DNA from: Brevipalpus yothersi | Lineage: Eukaryota; Arthropoda; Arachnida; Trombidiformes; Tenuipalpidae | Length of the DNA: 64,000 nucleotides | NCBI GenBank assembly: GCA_003956705.1 | Contig: QZCP01000053.1 | Span: forward strand, 78,008-142,007 | Reading direction: 5' to 3' | In this document: piece after piece, positions 11,655-23,511 of the stretch | How the letters are laid out: each line of letters begins with the position of its first letter | How positions within the stretch are numbered: position 1 is the stretch's first letter | Program-made: the position numbers and the translations under genes | The notes under the pieces: model-generated | The model's input: the letters and a program-made list of their open reading frames with translations, nothing else | Database searches by the model: none | Told to the model about the DNA's origin: nothing

Positions 11655-12580
11655 GGTGAAGTAGAAACTAAATGCTCAGAAATCGATTTTCGATACAATC
11701 TAAAATAGTTGATACGAAAACGGTCAAAAAAGTGAGACTCACTGACGACAAAATGGAAAACTGATTGGCTCTATCTCAAAATCATATTAATACTCAGAAA
11801 GGATGCTTTTTGCTGATCGTCATGGTGAGAATTGATTGTTCTTATCAGCTCCTAGATTATAAAGTTTCGAGTGCAAGATGGATATTTTGAAGCAAATAAT
11901 ATTCAGCCAATGAATTATTTTCGATATTGATTGCTCATCCTCCAGTGCTGCTCTGGATGAAAATTGGAAAAAAAAGTTTTGTTGCTTGATGATCTCGAAA
12001 AATTCTTCTCTAAAGTTTCAGATTGTAATTTTAAAACATGAAACAGTGTCAATTAGTATGATAGTTGAGAATACAAACAAAACATTGATGCGAGAAGTTC
12101 AGCGATATCTTCCGTTTCAAAAATCTCTCCAATCAAATTGGACTGAAAACGGGACATTTGAATAGATAGAGGCATGGTTTTTGCTCATTTGATCGCTCAA
12201 TCTGTACTTTAATTCATTAAAACTTAAGAATTTTCGAATTGAGCTCATAAAATTCTGTCAGTAAAAAATCATCAATTTATAAAACCAGATCCGAAAGTTC
12301 CATTTATTTTGCCATTTTAAACGAACATATGATCAATTTGGGGACACATGAGAGGAATTGAGAGTCTCGCAGATGAGAGATTCATTTATCCATTAGGTTG
12401 AGATTATTGGAAACCGAATTTTTTTCAATGTGATGAAAGGTAGAGAAATACACGAATATTTTTCGATGGATGGGAAAGAACCGTTATCTGATACACTAAG
12501 AGAAGATCTGAATTTCACAGAATTTTCAGGGGAGAAATACAAGCATGTTCTGGAATTTCCTTAAAAACGATTAGAGGCTC
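11655..12580. repeat. Array spacer with duplicated left-edge sequence
   Basis: Diverged upstream block near 11810. From about 12100 the sequence matches 1-60 and 9400-9460, then skips TIMM8 and resumes with sequence matching 720-1060. So this third unit lost TIMM8. No gene seen. Confidence 0.5.
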
Positions 12581-13073
12581 CTAGGAGGCTTCAGAATCGT
12601 CAACTAATAGTTCTTGCCATTTAGATGAGGCTTCGTGAATTATTGAGGATGGTATCAAATTCTTCCCACTAACAGCTTCCACAAGAAGTTTCTTTTCCTT
12701 ATTTCATACATGAAAACCAGACCAAAAGGGGGTATCCCTTGTTCTTTCACCTGAAGCTATCTCATTATATCTCTTCACATCATTAACCTTTCGAGAAATT
12801 TTTTTATTCTGCCAGGATTGATTTCGCTGATTTGTCACTTCGGAGAACATGTATCTTGCATAAAGGTGAGCTTGTTCGTGATGCTCCGACAGTTCCTAAT
12901 CTTCTGATTGAAATAAGCCAATCACCTTGCCATAGGCAGGGGTCTCTAGCCTCTTGTCCCCACCAACACCAGATACAGTATCAGGCATATCTTTGGCCAA
13001 CTTCATGGTATTACCGGCAAATTCAATCATCAGCTTGAGAATGGTAAGATATTCCCTATCTCGAGAACTTTCA
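12581..13073 (-). pseudogene. Array family pseudogene E, 5'-truncated
   Basis: Corresponds to the C-terminal 60 percent of copy A (about 85 percent similar by eye). The frame has a TAG after GLFQSED and a TGA in the position of Ser in HVSNKEKK. Homology ends abruptly at about 13073, at the point where the unrelated 13.1-27 kb region begins; the N-terminal part and first exon are missing. Confidence 0.8.
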
Positions 13074-15323
13074 TCAGGGAATTTTTGGTCACTGTATAGA
13101 CAGCGAGTTTGTATATCTGTTGTCTCTGAGAATAGAATAACCCGTGTGTTTCGGATAGCTCACCAATAGTGACCTCAAGATTCTACCCGTTCGATGACAG
13201 AAGGTATTTATTCCTGCCTTGCTGGAAGCTACTCCCATCACTGAACTCGTCACCTGCTTAAACTGATAGCACAGCATCATTCTCAGCAAGCAAAAAACGA
13301 CAACATCAAGTCTTTTGACATATTTCCGCTCGAAAGAAGTATACTTTAATTACTTGTCCATGCTTCCAAGGTGCATATTCGTGATGATTCCAAGCCGTGT
13401 CTGATAACAATAAGCCCACATCTCTTTTTCTGAAAGAGTATGTGTCATGCAGGTAGCTTACCCAATCTTTAGTCTTTAATCTTCAGTCTCAATCTCCTCT
13501 CCGAAGGCTCCAGATATCGAGAGTATTCCAACACGAACTCATCGACTCTTACCGTCTCAAGAATTTCTCTTATCTCACCTTCCACATCCTCCCTCATATT
13601 GCTATCAGATATTTTTTTGAGATTCTTAGTTATTCGAAACATGCCAAGCACAGAGGAGTCGATTTTCAACAGGTCCCATTACAGACCCCCATGCTACATA
13701 GTACGCTGGATAATCATCCGACATCAAAGTGGAAGGTGTGATCTGTCTGTTGTATTCTTTGAGGACAAGGGAGGTTTCTCAAGCAATGGAGTATCAATAG
13801 ATTTGGAGATGAAAAACAAAGAGGTGCACCATGACTGAGAAAATACAGTTGGAGGAGTTTGACACATGTTGGAAGATACACAAGGACCATCGGACCCTAA
13901 TTGTTACCATGGAGTCTGTCGTTTTCTAGCTCGCCTCAAGGCTAATTATCAGCTTGGTGGCAACTATGGCAAAAAAACAGCGTAATTTGATACTTCATTG
14001 GATCCATATTGTTTCATTCAGTATTTTAAGAGATTAATTGAATAAATTGAATGGGATGAAATTTTGAGGAAGAGTACAACACAGCGTTTCTCACTTATTA
14101 TTCAAAATGTCACAATCTGCCAGAATTTTGAAATACTTGACCACATTGACAAAAATGCAGGATTTCTCGTTGATGTGTTTGATAAGATTTTCAATTCCAT
14201 CCACTTTACGACCACAGGCTTTACAGAAGAACTTCTTGGCCTCGTTTCTTTCTAGAATCTGATGGTCGTAGGAGACCATGAGCTTTCCTTTGAAGCAAAG
14301 GCCAACGATCTTTCGCTTGAATACCATTTTATCATTAGAATGAGTGGCAAAGAAACCAGGGCTTCCTTTGAAAGCTTCATAGTCGATAACTTCCTCAGCT
14401 TTATCCACCAATGCTTCCGCTCTACGGAGCATTTTTTGCTTATATCCTTAAAATGGGAGAGGAACTGTGGCTGGATGCTGAGCAGATCTGGTGGCAGAGT
14501 AAGGTGAGTGGCAACATGCGCGACAGATCCATGGCCAACCCTCCAATGTGATCTGGAGCTATATACTGTAGTGTAGCATTATGAATGCATCATACGATCT
14601 TTTTAAAAATCTATAGAGAGCGGGCGTCCAAAGCTCTTTACCGTAGTGTGACTCTAGAATACACATACATGGAAATAAATGTCAGTTGATCTTGGAGAGA
14701 AATCGAATTATGATGCTCACAACACTACGTTTGCTAATTTTGAGACAAGAATGGGAATCACTTTTATAAATTTTGGAAAAGAAAAATGATTAGCATGAGA
14801 CTGGAGTTTGAAAACCAAACGTAAAGCACACACACACACACACATTTAAGATGCATACAATAAACAGTACACACATCCAATGTATTTTGGAGAACTGTTC
14901 ATGCATCGTGTGTGCAGTTGAATGTACATGTTGGGTGCAAGAAAATCTTTCTTTTTCCTAAAATGCGCGGAACAGTTCTTTTCGAACGTAACTTATTCGA
15001 AATTCGAAAAGGAAAGAAGGGAAACCAGAGAAAATTCAATCATTTGAGCATAGTTGACCATTGTGATCGTTTCCCTTTTCCTCACACTGTCATTAAATTT
15101 CAAAAATTAAACTAATAATCTATCAATCTTTGATTATTTCCATATTCAATAATATAATATAATAGTAATAGTAATAGTGATAGTAATAATCGTTTCTGAT
15201 AGAGTGAATTGAATACATTTTTCTACTTTTGTTCAACTTTTTTTCGATTGTGATCAAGTGTGATCACCAATCTTTTGATATTAATCGCTTATTAGGCTGA
15301 GGACAGTGAAAAAAATTGTCACA
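13074..15323. other. Low-content region with unassigned ORF at 14091-14432
   Basis: No confident gene. A 113-residue minus-strand frame at 14432-14091 includes a C-x2-C-x12-H-x5-C zinc-finger-like segment beginning FFCKACGRKVDGIENLIKH, but I see no flanking exons. A CA repeat lies at 14827-14846 and AT-rich simple sequence at 15146-15195. The junction at 13074 is where array homology stops. Confidence 0.35.
14827..14846. repeat. CA dinucleotide microsatellite
   Basis: About nine CA units in unannotated DNA. Confidence 0.9.
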
Positions 15324-16085
15324 ATGTCTCTCTCGCAGCACATCGAAGGTGATGACAATGAGAATACAACCAAACCCAAACATCCTATTGTAGATGATGA
15401 TGAGGATGAAATACCGGTAGGTGCCATGCTTATATATGATCTGAAAGATTTGAATAAAGTGGCAATCATTATGCCTGATGGTCGAAAAATTCACGCAAAC
15501 AAGGCGGGAGATAAAGCGAAAGCTGAAGAAGAAGGCAAATTATGGCCAAGTGAGAATGATGATGATGATAATGATCAAAAATGGGATTCGGAAGATTATT
15601 TGATCAATCTTGGATGGATACCCAAGGATGCTCTCAAAAAAGATGGTGAAGAGGACACTTTTCAAGCCGATGAAGATGATAATGGTGAAAACGCCAGTGA
15701 GAGTGGTGGCAATGGCAATGGTGATGGTGATGATGGTCAACAGCAAGTTGATCAAGAAAGTGTTCATCATCAAAATGTTCAACATGGTATCGATAATCAG
15801 CCATCTGTGAGTGGAGTGAGTTCAGCACGAGGAAGGGGAAAGTAAAAAGGTAAAAAAAAGAGAGGCAAAGCTGATAATGCTGAAGTATATCGACAAGAAC
15901 GAGTGGCGATGGAAAAATTCATGATCGATCTCCGATTGGAGGCGGGAGCGGACGGATTGGTGAAGCCGAATATTGATGGGGGATCGAAAAAAGGTAAAGC
16001 TAGTGGTAGAGGCTATCGCAAATGGAACAAAGAAAAAGGAGGGAGCCCACTTCCCATAGGCTATCTGCCCATGGATTCAGATTGA
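15324..16085 (+). pseudogene. Unrecognised acidic protein gene with one internal TAA
   Basis: Open for 173 codons from ATG 15324, then a TAA at 15843-15845, then open in the same frame for 80 more codons to TGA at 16083. The first part is rich in D and E (DDDEDE, then GDGDDGQQQ) and has a more ordered stretch GAMLIYDLKDLNKVAIIMP. The part after the TAA is basic (KGKKKRGKADN) and ends PLPIGYLPMDSD. The frame, composition and shared register across the TAA suggest one 253-aa gene with a recent nonsense mutation. I do not recognise it. It may be a mobile-element product, given the surroundings. Confidence 0.4.
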
Positions 16086-17078
16086 GAAAGAATTAGATTT
16101 TGGGATTCTACGCACCAAGAATGATAACAAGTATCATTAAAATTTTTTTCTCAGATGACTTCTTCCATGAGATAATCGCCTTCCAAAGTGCCGATTTTGG
16201 CTAGCACCTTAGAACCTCGTGCCACTGTTTTGAAACCTAACTCATTTGATAGATCTCAGTTTGTATTTTCAGATACGTTGATCGTTTGCTTATCGAAGGG
16301 TGCGAAATTGTTTTATCTTCAAAAGATCAATTTTTACCGTAACGCTAAATTGGCCAATTTGTCCATATCTCGTTAACCCAACGAGATATCGACATAATTC
16401 TTTCACCATTGGGAGGAACTTATTGAATAACATAAGATGAGACTATAAGTCAGGATTCATAGACCACAAACAGCCAAACAAAGAGTTACCTCAATATTTC
16501 ATTAAGCATTGATTCCTAAGTCTGCGTTTTTTTCTACAAAAGTCCCTGCCACCATCCAGTGATGGACTCTTTCTTACAGAACAGATCATGGACATTCAGA
16601 AAACATTCATCAATGAACTTTTTCGAGGTGCAATTTGTTGAAGAATTCAGAAAAATGGAGAAATGATAGCTCATTTTGATCCATTGAAAAGATTTCATCC
16701 CAAAAATCAGCGAAAAATTCTGGTAAAGAGCAGCTACCATGGAAAGATGCCATTTCAACTCGCTTCGTGACAAACACTCGTTGGGTGGTGGAAGTTGTCA
16801 CCTATACATGAGACTACAAGAGAAGAGATCCAGTCAACTGATAGCCTCCACTCAAATACTCTCACACTGACATGAAGTGAGCATGAATTAATTATCAGCG
16901 CATATTTTCCACGGCTCTCGTTTCCCTACGTTGAGCAAATATTCGACATGATCGAACAAGCAGAATAAATTTTGGTAGTCCGAATATCAGATGAAAATTA
17001 ACTCTACTGATCTTTGAGAGATTTTATTTAGTTGATGAATTTCCAAGGATGAATCCATGAATTTTGATCACATCTTAC
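16086..17078. other. No gene seen
   Basis: AT-rich. Short minus-strand frames at 16534-16801 have no recognisable content. Confidence 0.4.
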
Positions 17079-17390
17079 TCTTCAGCAAATTCATTATGTA
17101 TCTTGTGGCTTATATTTAGATATCTAATTCGGCAAGCTATATCTTCGCTCTAAAATAAAATAAGAAAAGATTCACCACAGCTACGGCAAGTTACCATTCG
17201 TTTCAGTTGAGTCCTCTTCTGACGAAGAGCTAACGGTCGGCTTACAATGAACGTATACATGAGACTTTTTGGAAGAAACTGTTGATACGGGAAGTGAAAC
17301 AACTACATCTCCTAGTCGAACGTGTTTATTGAAATCCGTATAATAAATGACTCCTCCACCAAGACCAATGAAAAAAACATAGTTGACATG
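17079..17390 (-). pseudogene. Nucleoside-phosphorylase-like (PNP_UDP) gene fragment
   Basis: Minus-strand exon from about 17390 (after acceptor TTTCCAG) reads HVNYVFFIGLGGGVIYYTD, then KHVRLGDVVVSLP. This matches the glycine-rich phosphate-binding turn and the RLGDVVVS motif of the purine/uridine phosphorylase superfamily as found in large multidomain animal and fungal proteins. It becomes serine-rich and stops at 17181. A possible next exon with good splice sites lies at 17149-17079. No other part of such a gene is visible, so I read it as a fragment. An intact gene with distant exons is less likely. Confidence 0.45.
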
Positions 17391-18927
17391 CTGGAAAGTT
17401 CCCGGAAAATTGATAAAAAGTTTTAAAGAGATCTCTGGTGATGCATCCAAAAAAATTTTGAAAGTAGTAATGGAATATCAAGGGCTTGAATTATTTTGTT
17501 TAATAAAGAGGGAAATGGTGGAGAGCTATTTCAAACTACTTCATCGAAGGATGCGATACGTTTGAAAAGAATTGAACGGAAAATCAATATCTGTATATTT
17601 GATTCGTGAGAAGATGATCATGAATTCACGAAACAAGGAGAAATAGTTCAGTAGAGGATGGAGGGGAGAGAAAAAAATGCTCTCTCTCTTCTTCGCTGGC
17701 TCTTGGAGTGAGGCGACTCCAAAGCAAAAGCTGTAACCGCTGGTGAGTCATGATCATAAACATCAGGAAAAAAAGTCTCACTTAAAGGATAGAGATAGAG
17801 AGAAGAAGACGTGCAGCATGAACTCCAGGATTCGATTTTGTGTGCAAACTCAAGAAAGCTGGAGAGAGACTATAATAGTAGACCTTGCTCCTCTGCTAGA
17901 GATATGAATAAAGGATAGATTCTCGAGGCCAGACTGATTGAGTAGATTCTCTACGTATATCAGAAAGTAATAAGGTTTCTTTTTCACTATCTTTTTGTCC
18001 TTCATCTAATCGAGTCATGGACAGAGAGAGAGAGAGAGAGATAAATTTCAAGGAGGTGAGAGTGAAAATTAAAACTTTGAAGGCGAATCAAACTATTCTA
18101 GAGGTGTTATTATCACTCATCAGACTAAACAAACAAATACAGTGCGAAACGATTCAGCACCATTTCCTTTTTGAGGTTGTTGATATCGTTTCAGTATCAC
18201 ATCAGAGCAATAAAGGAAAACTCTTTTCTGAAACACTGTGTTTCATAGAGAAGTCATCAAAAAAGCCCAAAATGTAATAGTTTAGCGGCACTGAATGACA
18301 CTGCATTGAATAATTCGAGAGATGAGTGGATCTTTTGACTGGATTACCTTCGAAAGATCTATTATGAGCCTTTTTTGATCTGATGCCGAGAAGTTATTGT
18401 GCGGAGGATGTTGGATGAGGAGCAAATCAAGGAAAAAGGTAAAGAAAATGAGAAAAAAACATCTTCCCAAAATAAAAAAAACAGTCCACCACGAACAACT
18501 AGCTGGATGAGGGCCATTATTGTTGATATTTCCAAAAAATAAATCTCGAATATGCTCTCATTTTACTCGGATACTCATTCGAAATAGGATGATTCAGAGT
18601 CAATGTAATAATCTTTTCTCAAGAGCGAAATGACGGGAAAAAATAAATCGTATTTATCGATAACAGAAGAATTTCATGAAAAACGAAACTTTGAGTTCAC
18701 CTATCTTGCTCTGAGGATCAGAGCAGAGGTGAGAGAGAGTAACCACCCCGATGATGATGCTCAAGTCTATCGAAAACTCAAATGGACTCTGTAGGGCTTC
18801 TAACTTTCGAAATAGAATTACATCTTTTGCTTGGCTGAAGATTGAAGTTTCCCTCCCGGATTATAGTCTTTGATAGGTGGAGGAGAAAGTGATCGGAATT
18901 TCAGAGAAAAAAATTATTATTGCTTAC
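17391..18927. other. No gene seen; GA repeat at 18018-18042
   Basis: AT-rich region with purine-rich tracts (17640-17900) and a GA microsatellite near 18018-18042. A plus-strand frame at 18017-18277 opens through the repeat and is not convincing. Confidence 0.4.
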
Positions 18928-19188
18928 TCGGGCGATCAGGCAGTCCAGCTGTTTCTTCAAACTGTTTCAAATCAACTTGAACTTGGCGAATTGTTAAGTA
19001 TTTTCGCTGCATAAGTTTGATAACTTTCATGATGAAACCCACATAATCACGCGGGAAATCACTTGGGTTGACTAGATCGCGAAAGAATTCTTGAGCACTG
19101 GTCAGCTGCTCATCCTCGCATATACCTTCTTGGAACCAGAACTTCAATTGTCGTCTTTCCTCTACATGAACATTCGATGAAGCGTTGA
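18928..19188 (-). pseudogene. Unrecognised exon-like fragment
   Basis: Open frame bounded by an acceptor (TTCCAAAAG) and a donor (GA|GTAAGC), 87 codons, reading VEERRQLKFWFQEGICEDEQ, then FFRDLVNPSDFPRDY. It looks like real coding sequence from a conserved helical protein, but I cannot name it. It directly follows exportin-7 sequence on the same strand yet is not part of exportin-7 as I know it. Confidence 0.35.
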
Positions 19189-19220
19189 CTTTTGGAAAAA
19201 AGGAAAGATGGAGAAGGATA

Positions 19221-19439
19221 TTTCAGTTGATAAACTTGGTCCTTTGGTATTCCACCGAGAGTTAAAATTCTACTCCCGTAATTCACAATCATTTTGCTGG
19301 TTTCTCTAAAGAGCAAAACACTGTTCAGTGAGGACACATCGAACTGTAACCTTTGGGATCGGTTTCGAACAAGCTCTGCCATCAATTTTAGGACTGGCGT
19401 TGTAACCTGAGGATCATGTTACCATATGTCGATCGCACG
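19221..19439 (-). pseudogene. Exportin-7 (XPO7) pseudogene, exon part left of the transposon
   Basis: Reading from 19439 on minus: R-A-I (inside the target-site duplication), D-I-W-stop-H-D-P, then TTPVLKLMAELVRNRSQRLQ, FDVSS, LLFRETSKMIVNYGSRILTL and PKDQVYQLK. This is the well-conserved part of exportin-7, a Ran-dependent nuclear export receptor of the importin-beta family. A TAA stands where the family has Tyr before HDP, and the 3' splice donor after VYQLK is not recognisable, so the copy is dead. The other half of this exon is at 23918-23954, across the transposon. Confidence 0.85.
19431..19439. repeat. Target-site duplication, left copy
   Basis: GATCGCACG, repeated exactly at 23918-23926. 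Nine bases is the usual duplication length for Mutator-like elements. It encodes R-A-I of exportin-7 on minus. Confidence 0.92.
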
Positions 19440-19466
19440 AAAAGAGCTTCAGCGTCAAACGGCTCC
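19440..19466 (+). repeat. MULE terminal inverted repeat, left
   Basis: Starts AAAAGAGCTTC and includes TCAAACGGCTCC; pairs with 23891-23917 in reverse complement with mismatches at positions 2, 12, 14 and 15. Confidence 0.9.
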
Positions 19467-19624
19467 ACCGTCAACAGCCAATGCGGTGAGAGGTTTTTTG
19501 CCCAAGCTTGCAAACTTAGTTTGTTTTGATCATTTCAAGCGTTATAATGGTTAGTTTTGATTCTTTTTTTAACATTATTTTTTGATTTATTATTCATTTA
19601 TTTATTGAATATTTATTGTTCCAG

Positions 19625-20929
19625 CCTGCCGATAACCCCAACAAACGCCCACACTCAGACACAACCCCTGATGAGATGGTCAAGAAGACCGAAATTGTAA
19701 GTTTATATACATACATACATACATATACATATGCATGCATATACATATGCACATAAATGCAAACATACTCACACGTATGTATATGTGTTCACACATTTAC
19801 ATGTGATTTATTTGGATCTTTTCAGGAGACTTCCCAAGACCAGGCTACGAGCTCACCATCTGAGTCTCAATCCAGCCAAAATGAGGTAAAAAAGAAACCA
19901 CATACCACCACATCCATTATAATCTCGATTTTAATTATCATTATTATTATTTTCAGAACTTACCTGGACTCAATCAACAGATCGAGCTGCCATCCCTTCC
20001 GGAGAGCTCAAGATCCCATAATTTGAGGAGTCGCCCATTGGCACCTCTTCCGGTACAATCAGTTCAAAATTCTGAGCCCCAGCAAACTCAGAGACAGGTA
20101 AAAAGAGACCACCACATACCACCACAATTTTGTTGATATTGATTCTGATCATTCTCATACTTTCAGGACTTACCTATAATTGGTTCAGAGATCGAGCTAC
20201 CATCCGTACCAGAGGGCTCAAGATCTCTCAACCAAAGCAGCAAGAGATTGCCAGCTCGTCCCAAGGAATCAATTCCCCAATCTGCTGTTGTATCGAGAGC
20301 ACAAGCCGCTGTAGACGACTACCCTGCAAGAGGAATCCTCCGCCGTGGGTATGCTTGGGACGCTGAGGAGGGTAAATACAAGTTGGCCAACCTCGTGGAT
20401 CATGAGCCCCTAATTTATCATGATGAGGAGCTTGATTGCCCTGAACTGGAGCCACAAGAACTTTTAAGTAAAGAAACCACCACATACCACCACAAAGTTT
20501 TCCCACTTGAATTAATTCCTTTTCTCACCATTTTAGGGTTATATCGACTCCAGTGAATATATGTGGGCCTACCAGAGCCCACAGTTAATGGATCAGGCAG
20601 CAAAAAAGCGTCGGGCTCAGCGTGGACCAAATCCTGAGACTCCATGCAGATTCTGTCACAAGTTTTTGGCAAGGAAGGACTCAGCAGATCGTCATGAGCA
20701 AACTTGTACTGCTCCTGGAGCTCCGATGCATGTCTTCGATGATCAGTGTCCTGAGGAGTACATTGGACCTCAACCTTGGGAGCGAGCACTTGGGAAGCCA
20801 AAGGGTCGGAAGAAGTTCTGTCCTCCACTGGGTAGCTTTGACCCTCCATCCCCACCACCATCACCACCTCATGGAGGACGTGGCCCACCTCCTCCTCCAC
20901 CTCCTCCAACTGGAGCTTTGGCAGCTTGA
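19625..20929 (+). CDS. Transposon-borne C2HC zinc-finger, proline-rich protein
   Basis: Five exons: 19625-19696, 19826-19885, 19957-20097, 20167-20467 and 20537-20929; an in-frame ATG lies at 19676. A further 5' exon ending at 19485 is possible, but its ATG (19426) lies in flanking host DNA. The protein is Ser/Gln/Pro-rich. Two related segments (LPGLNQQIELPSLPESSRS and LPIIGSEIELPSVPEGSRS) open exons 3 and 4 and look like an internal duplication. The last exon has a C-x2-C-x12-H-x3-C finger (CRFCHKFLARKDSADRHEQT then C) and a poly-proline C-terminus. The first four exons join in phase; the last junction is off by one base, so this copy may carry a frameshift. Probably a helper or DNA-binding partner of the transposase (inference). 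Introns 2-3, 3-4 and 4-5 each hold one 18-bp motif just after the donor. Confidence 0.6.
19898..19912 (+). repeat. 18-bp motif copy 1 (3 bases shorter)
   Basis: CCACATACCACCACA, 12 bases after a donor GT in the plus-strand gene. Confidence 0.85.
20109..20126 (+). repeat. 18-bp motif copy 2
   Basis: CCACCACATACCACCACA, in the next intron of the plus-strand gene. Confidence 0.9.
20477..20494 (+). repeat. 18-bp motif copy 3
   Basis: Exact copy, in the last intron of the plus-strand gene. Confidence 0.9.
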
Positions 20930-21070
20930 GCTTTGATTTTATGAACAATTTTTCCTCTCTCTTTTTCTACCTCTTCTCAATTTGATAAACGTTTTCCACT
21001 GCCAAGAAATCTCATTCGAAATCAAATCTCTTGTAATCTCAATATATATCTGATCCATGAAAGAAAGAAA

Positions 21071-21083
21071 CCACCACATACCA
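21071..21083 (+). repeat. 18-bp motif copy 4 (half)
   Basis: CCACCACATACCA preceded by AAGAAA as in other copies; lies between the two convergent genes. Confidence 0.75.
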
Positions 21084-21159
21084 AGCCTAGGTGATAAGCC
21101 TGGTCATATCTAGATGTCTAGAAAACGGCTAGAAGAAGTATTATCTCCCAGCAAAGAAA

Positions 21160-21177
21160 CCACCACATACCACCACA
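21160..21177 (+). repeat. 18-bp motif copy 5
   Basis: Exact copy, between the two genes. Confidence 0.9.
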
Positions 21178-22177
21178 GAGCTGAGTACTTCAAATTCTTA
21201 TGACGTGATCGTAGAGTGAACAAAGGATATCATATGAATGGGTTCAGAATTTAATGAGAAGTTTATTTATTGGTCAATCGAGATTTTCAGCTATTCGATT
21301 GGAGAAAATTTCTTCTGAAAGATTGCTAGATTGATAAGCTCGTTGCTTCCTGTTCGTTCCTCGCTTAGCTTTTTTGGTGAATCTTCTTTGAACTTCAATT
21401 TTTTGTTGTTCCTTGAGATCCTTTAGTTATTGATATCTGACTCCCAGACTCCAATCTCAGGGCTCTAACTGTAGGTCTCATAGGGAGGACCAGCTTTTCA
21501 ACAGCATCAACTTCTTGACTTGAGCTACATTGCTCTAATGTTTCGGTAAATTTTCTCAAGAGCTCTCTTTTTTTTGCTTCGATGTCTTCCTCTTGAGAAA
21601 ATATCGCTGGTGGTAGCAAAGCTTCTTTCTCGATTCGCTGGGCTTCGGAGCTTTCATTCAAAGCTATCGTGAAGTCATCCACCTCGTCAGATATTGCCTC
21701 TAGTGGAGAAGCAGGTTTTTTCTCTTTTCATTGCAACATAGTGGATATGCTTGCAAAAGTTTGCCCTCGCACAAAAGTCTAGGCATTCACATCTCACACT
21801 CTTCATACATTCTCTGCACTCTTCACATTTAAGCAGACATGTACAATTCTCAAAGCCCTCGAAGAATGTCACGGTATACATTTTAGCATGCCCACTATCT
21901 TCCGAAACAACTGACCACTCATTTCCATTGTGAGGATCATTAGATATGGTGAATTGACATTTCATAGCTCGACGATGACGTTCACGGAGCACTTCAAGCT
22001 TTTTCGGTATAAAGCCTTGATCAATTCTGATAATTCTTTCATGCTGGTAGTTGTTCAGCATTTTGATTAGGCAATTCAAGGATTCATCCATCCTGCGAAC
22101 TTTTTTTCCAGACATGAAAACATATTTCAAGTTCCTTCAGACAAGGAGAAAAGAGATAGGAATGTATCAGAAAGAAA

Positions 22178-22195
22178 CCACCACATGCCACCACA
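22178..22195 (+). repeat. 18-bp motif copy 6
   Basis: One mismatch (CATGCC for CATACC); in intron 3 of the minus-strand transposase. Confidence 0.88.
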
Positions 22196-22717
22196 ATAGC
22201 TTACCGGTGAAGATTCTCTAAGAACATGTTCGTATTCATACCCAAGTACTTTCGATAACAGAGTGCCCATTGATAAACCCGATTCCAGTAATAACTTCTA
22301 AAGTAGTCGATAAATTCTTTTGTTGAAGCATCTTTCTCATATTCACTCATGAAGAATTCTGCTTGGTCTGTGAATTCTTTCTCTTCAATGTTTTTCTGTA
22401 CTGCAATTAGATCCGCCAAAACTTCTTTTCGTTTGTCCCTATTCGATATTTTTTTCACTGAATTCAAGTTCCAGTTTCTCATAACATGCCAGATGCACAG
22501 CAATCGATGGGAGGGTGCTCGAAAATCTGTATCCAGGCATTGTAATAAGCTGGAAAGTCATCCGTCATTAATACTTTGCATCTTGGAACAACACAGTTCT
22601 CCTTGAGAGCTTTGAAAAATTTCACACAAATCTCTTCACTGACTGTCGAAGAATAGAAAAATGCAAAGGGGAATCCAGTTCTAACAAGAGAGAGGAAAAA
22701 GGAATGGAATGGAGAAA

Positions 22718-22735
22718 CCACCACATACCACCACA
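22718..22735 (+). repeat. 18-bp motif copy 7
   Basis: Exact copy in intron 2 of the transposase. Confidence 0.9.
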
Positions 22736-23449
22736 AATTATTCTTACCTGTTTTCATCGACTATCATGATAGTCGTCAACTGGAAGTTATAATCGTTGGT
22801 ACCATGGGTTGAGTCAATAGCAATAACATCATTACCGAATTTTTCCAAGATAAATCTCTGGCCCTCAATGCATATCCCAAGAATGAATGGATTATCAGCA
22901 TCCTCAGGCTCATATATGATTATTGGATTGACATTCATCGATCTCATCTGTTCGATATGAGACTCAACGCTCACCAGATCATTTTGATCTCTTCTCACAT
23001 CATTTCTTAGCTTGAAATCTCTTGAAATGTTCTGGAGATCTTGATTTGTGGCTCTATGAATTCATTTATCATTCTCTTTTGTCCAAGTTGCTCTTATATT
23101 TTGGAGAATAGTGGCACGAGTAAGACCCAATGCTAGCTGGCCTGCTACTTTTCTCTCTCTCCTTTTGGAATATCTATGTGCCTCATTTCAATGTTATGAC
23201 CAACATGTGTCTTGAAATAAATCACTTGGAAGTGCTCATCATTCTCAATCAATCTGATTGCAGCAGGACATCGCGCTCCGATTTTCCTAGTACCTTTGAT
23301 TTTGAGGTTTCTTATATCCTTGCCTCTAGGTTTGTAGCAGCCTGACCTATTGCATTCAAAGTAAAATCGACCATCGTCTTTCTTGATGAATTGAACATTT
23401 TCTTCGGTCTCGATGACTTCTTTCCAAGTAGAGAAATCTGTAAAAGAAA

Positions 23450-23467
23450 CCACCACATACCCCCACG
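23450..23467 (+). repeat. 18-bp motif copy 8
   Basis: Two changes in the second half; in intron 1 of the transposase, near the acceptor. Confidence 0.85.
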
Positions 23468-23511
23468 ATAGTTCAAAGCAAGAGAAAAAAGAAAGAGAGA
23501 GATATAGAAAA

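Noticed and set aside
18928..19188. Further exportin-7 exon
   Set aside because: It is on the right strand and next in line, but its sequence does not resemble the exportin-7 region expected there.
19426..19485. Start codon and first exon of the transposon zinc-finger gene
   Set aside because: The ATG lies in exportin-7 flanking DNA outside the inverted repeat, so it cannot be the element's own start; the in-frame ATG at 19676 is preferred.
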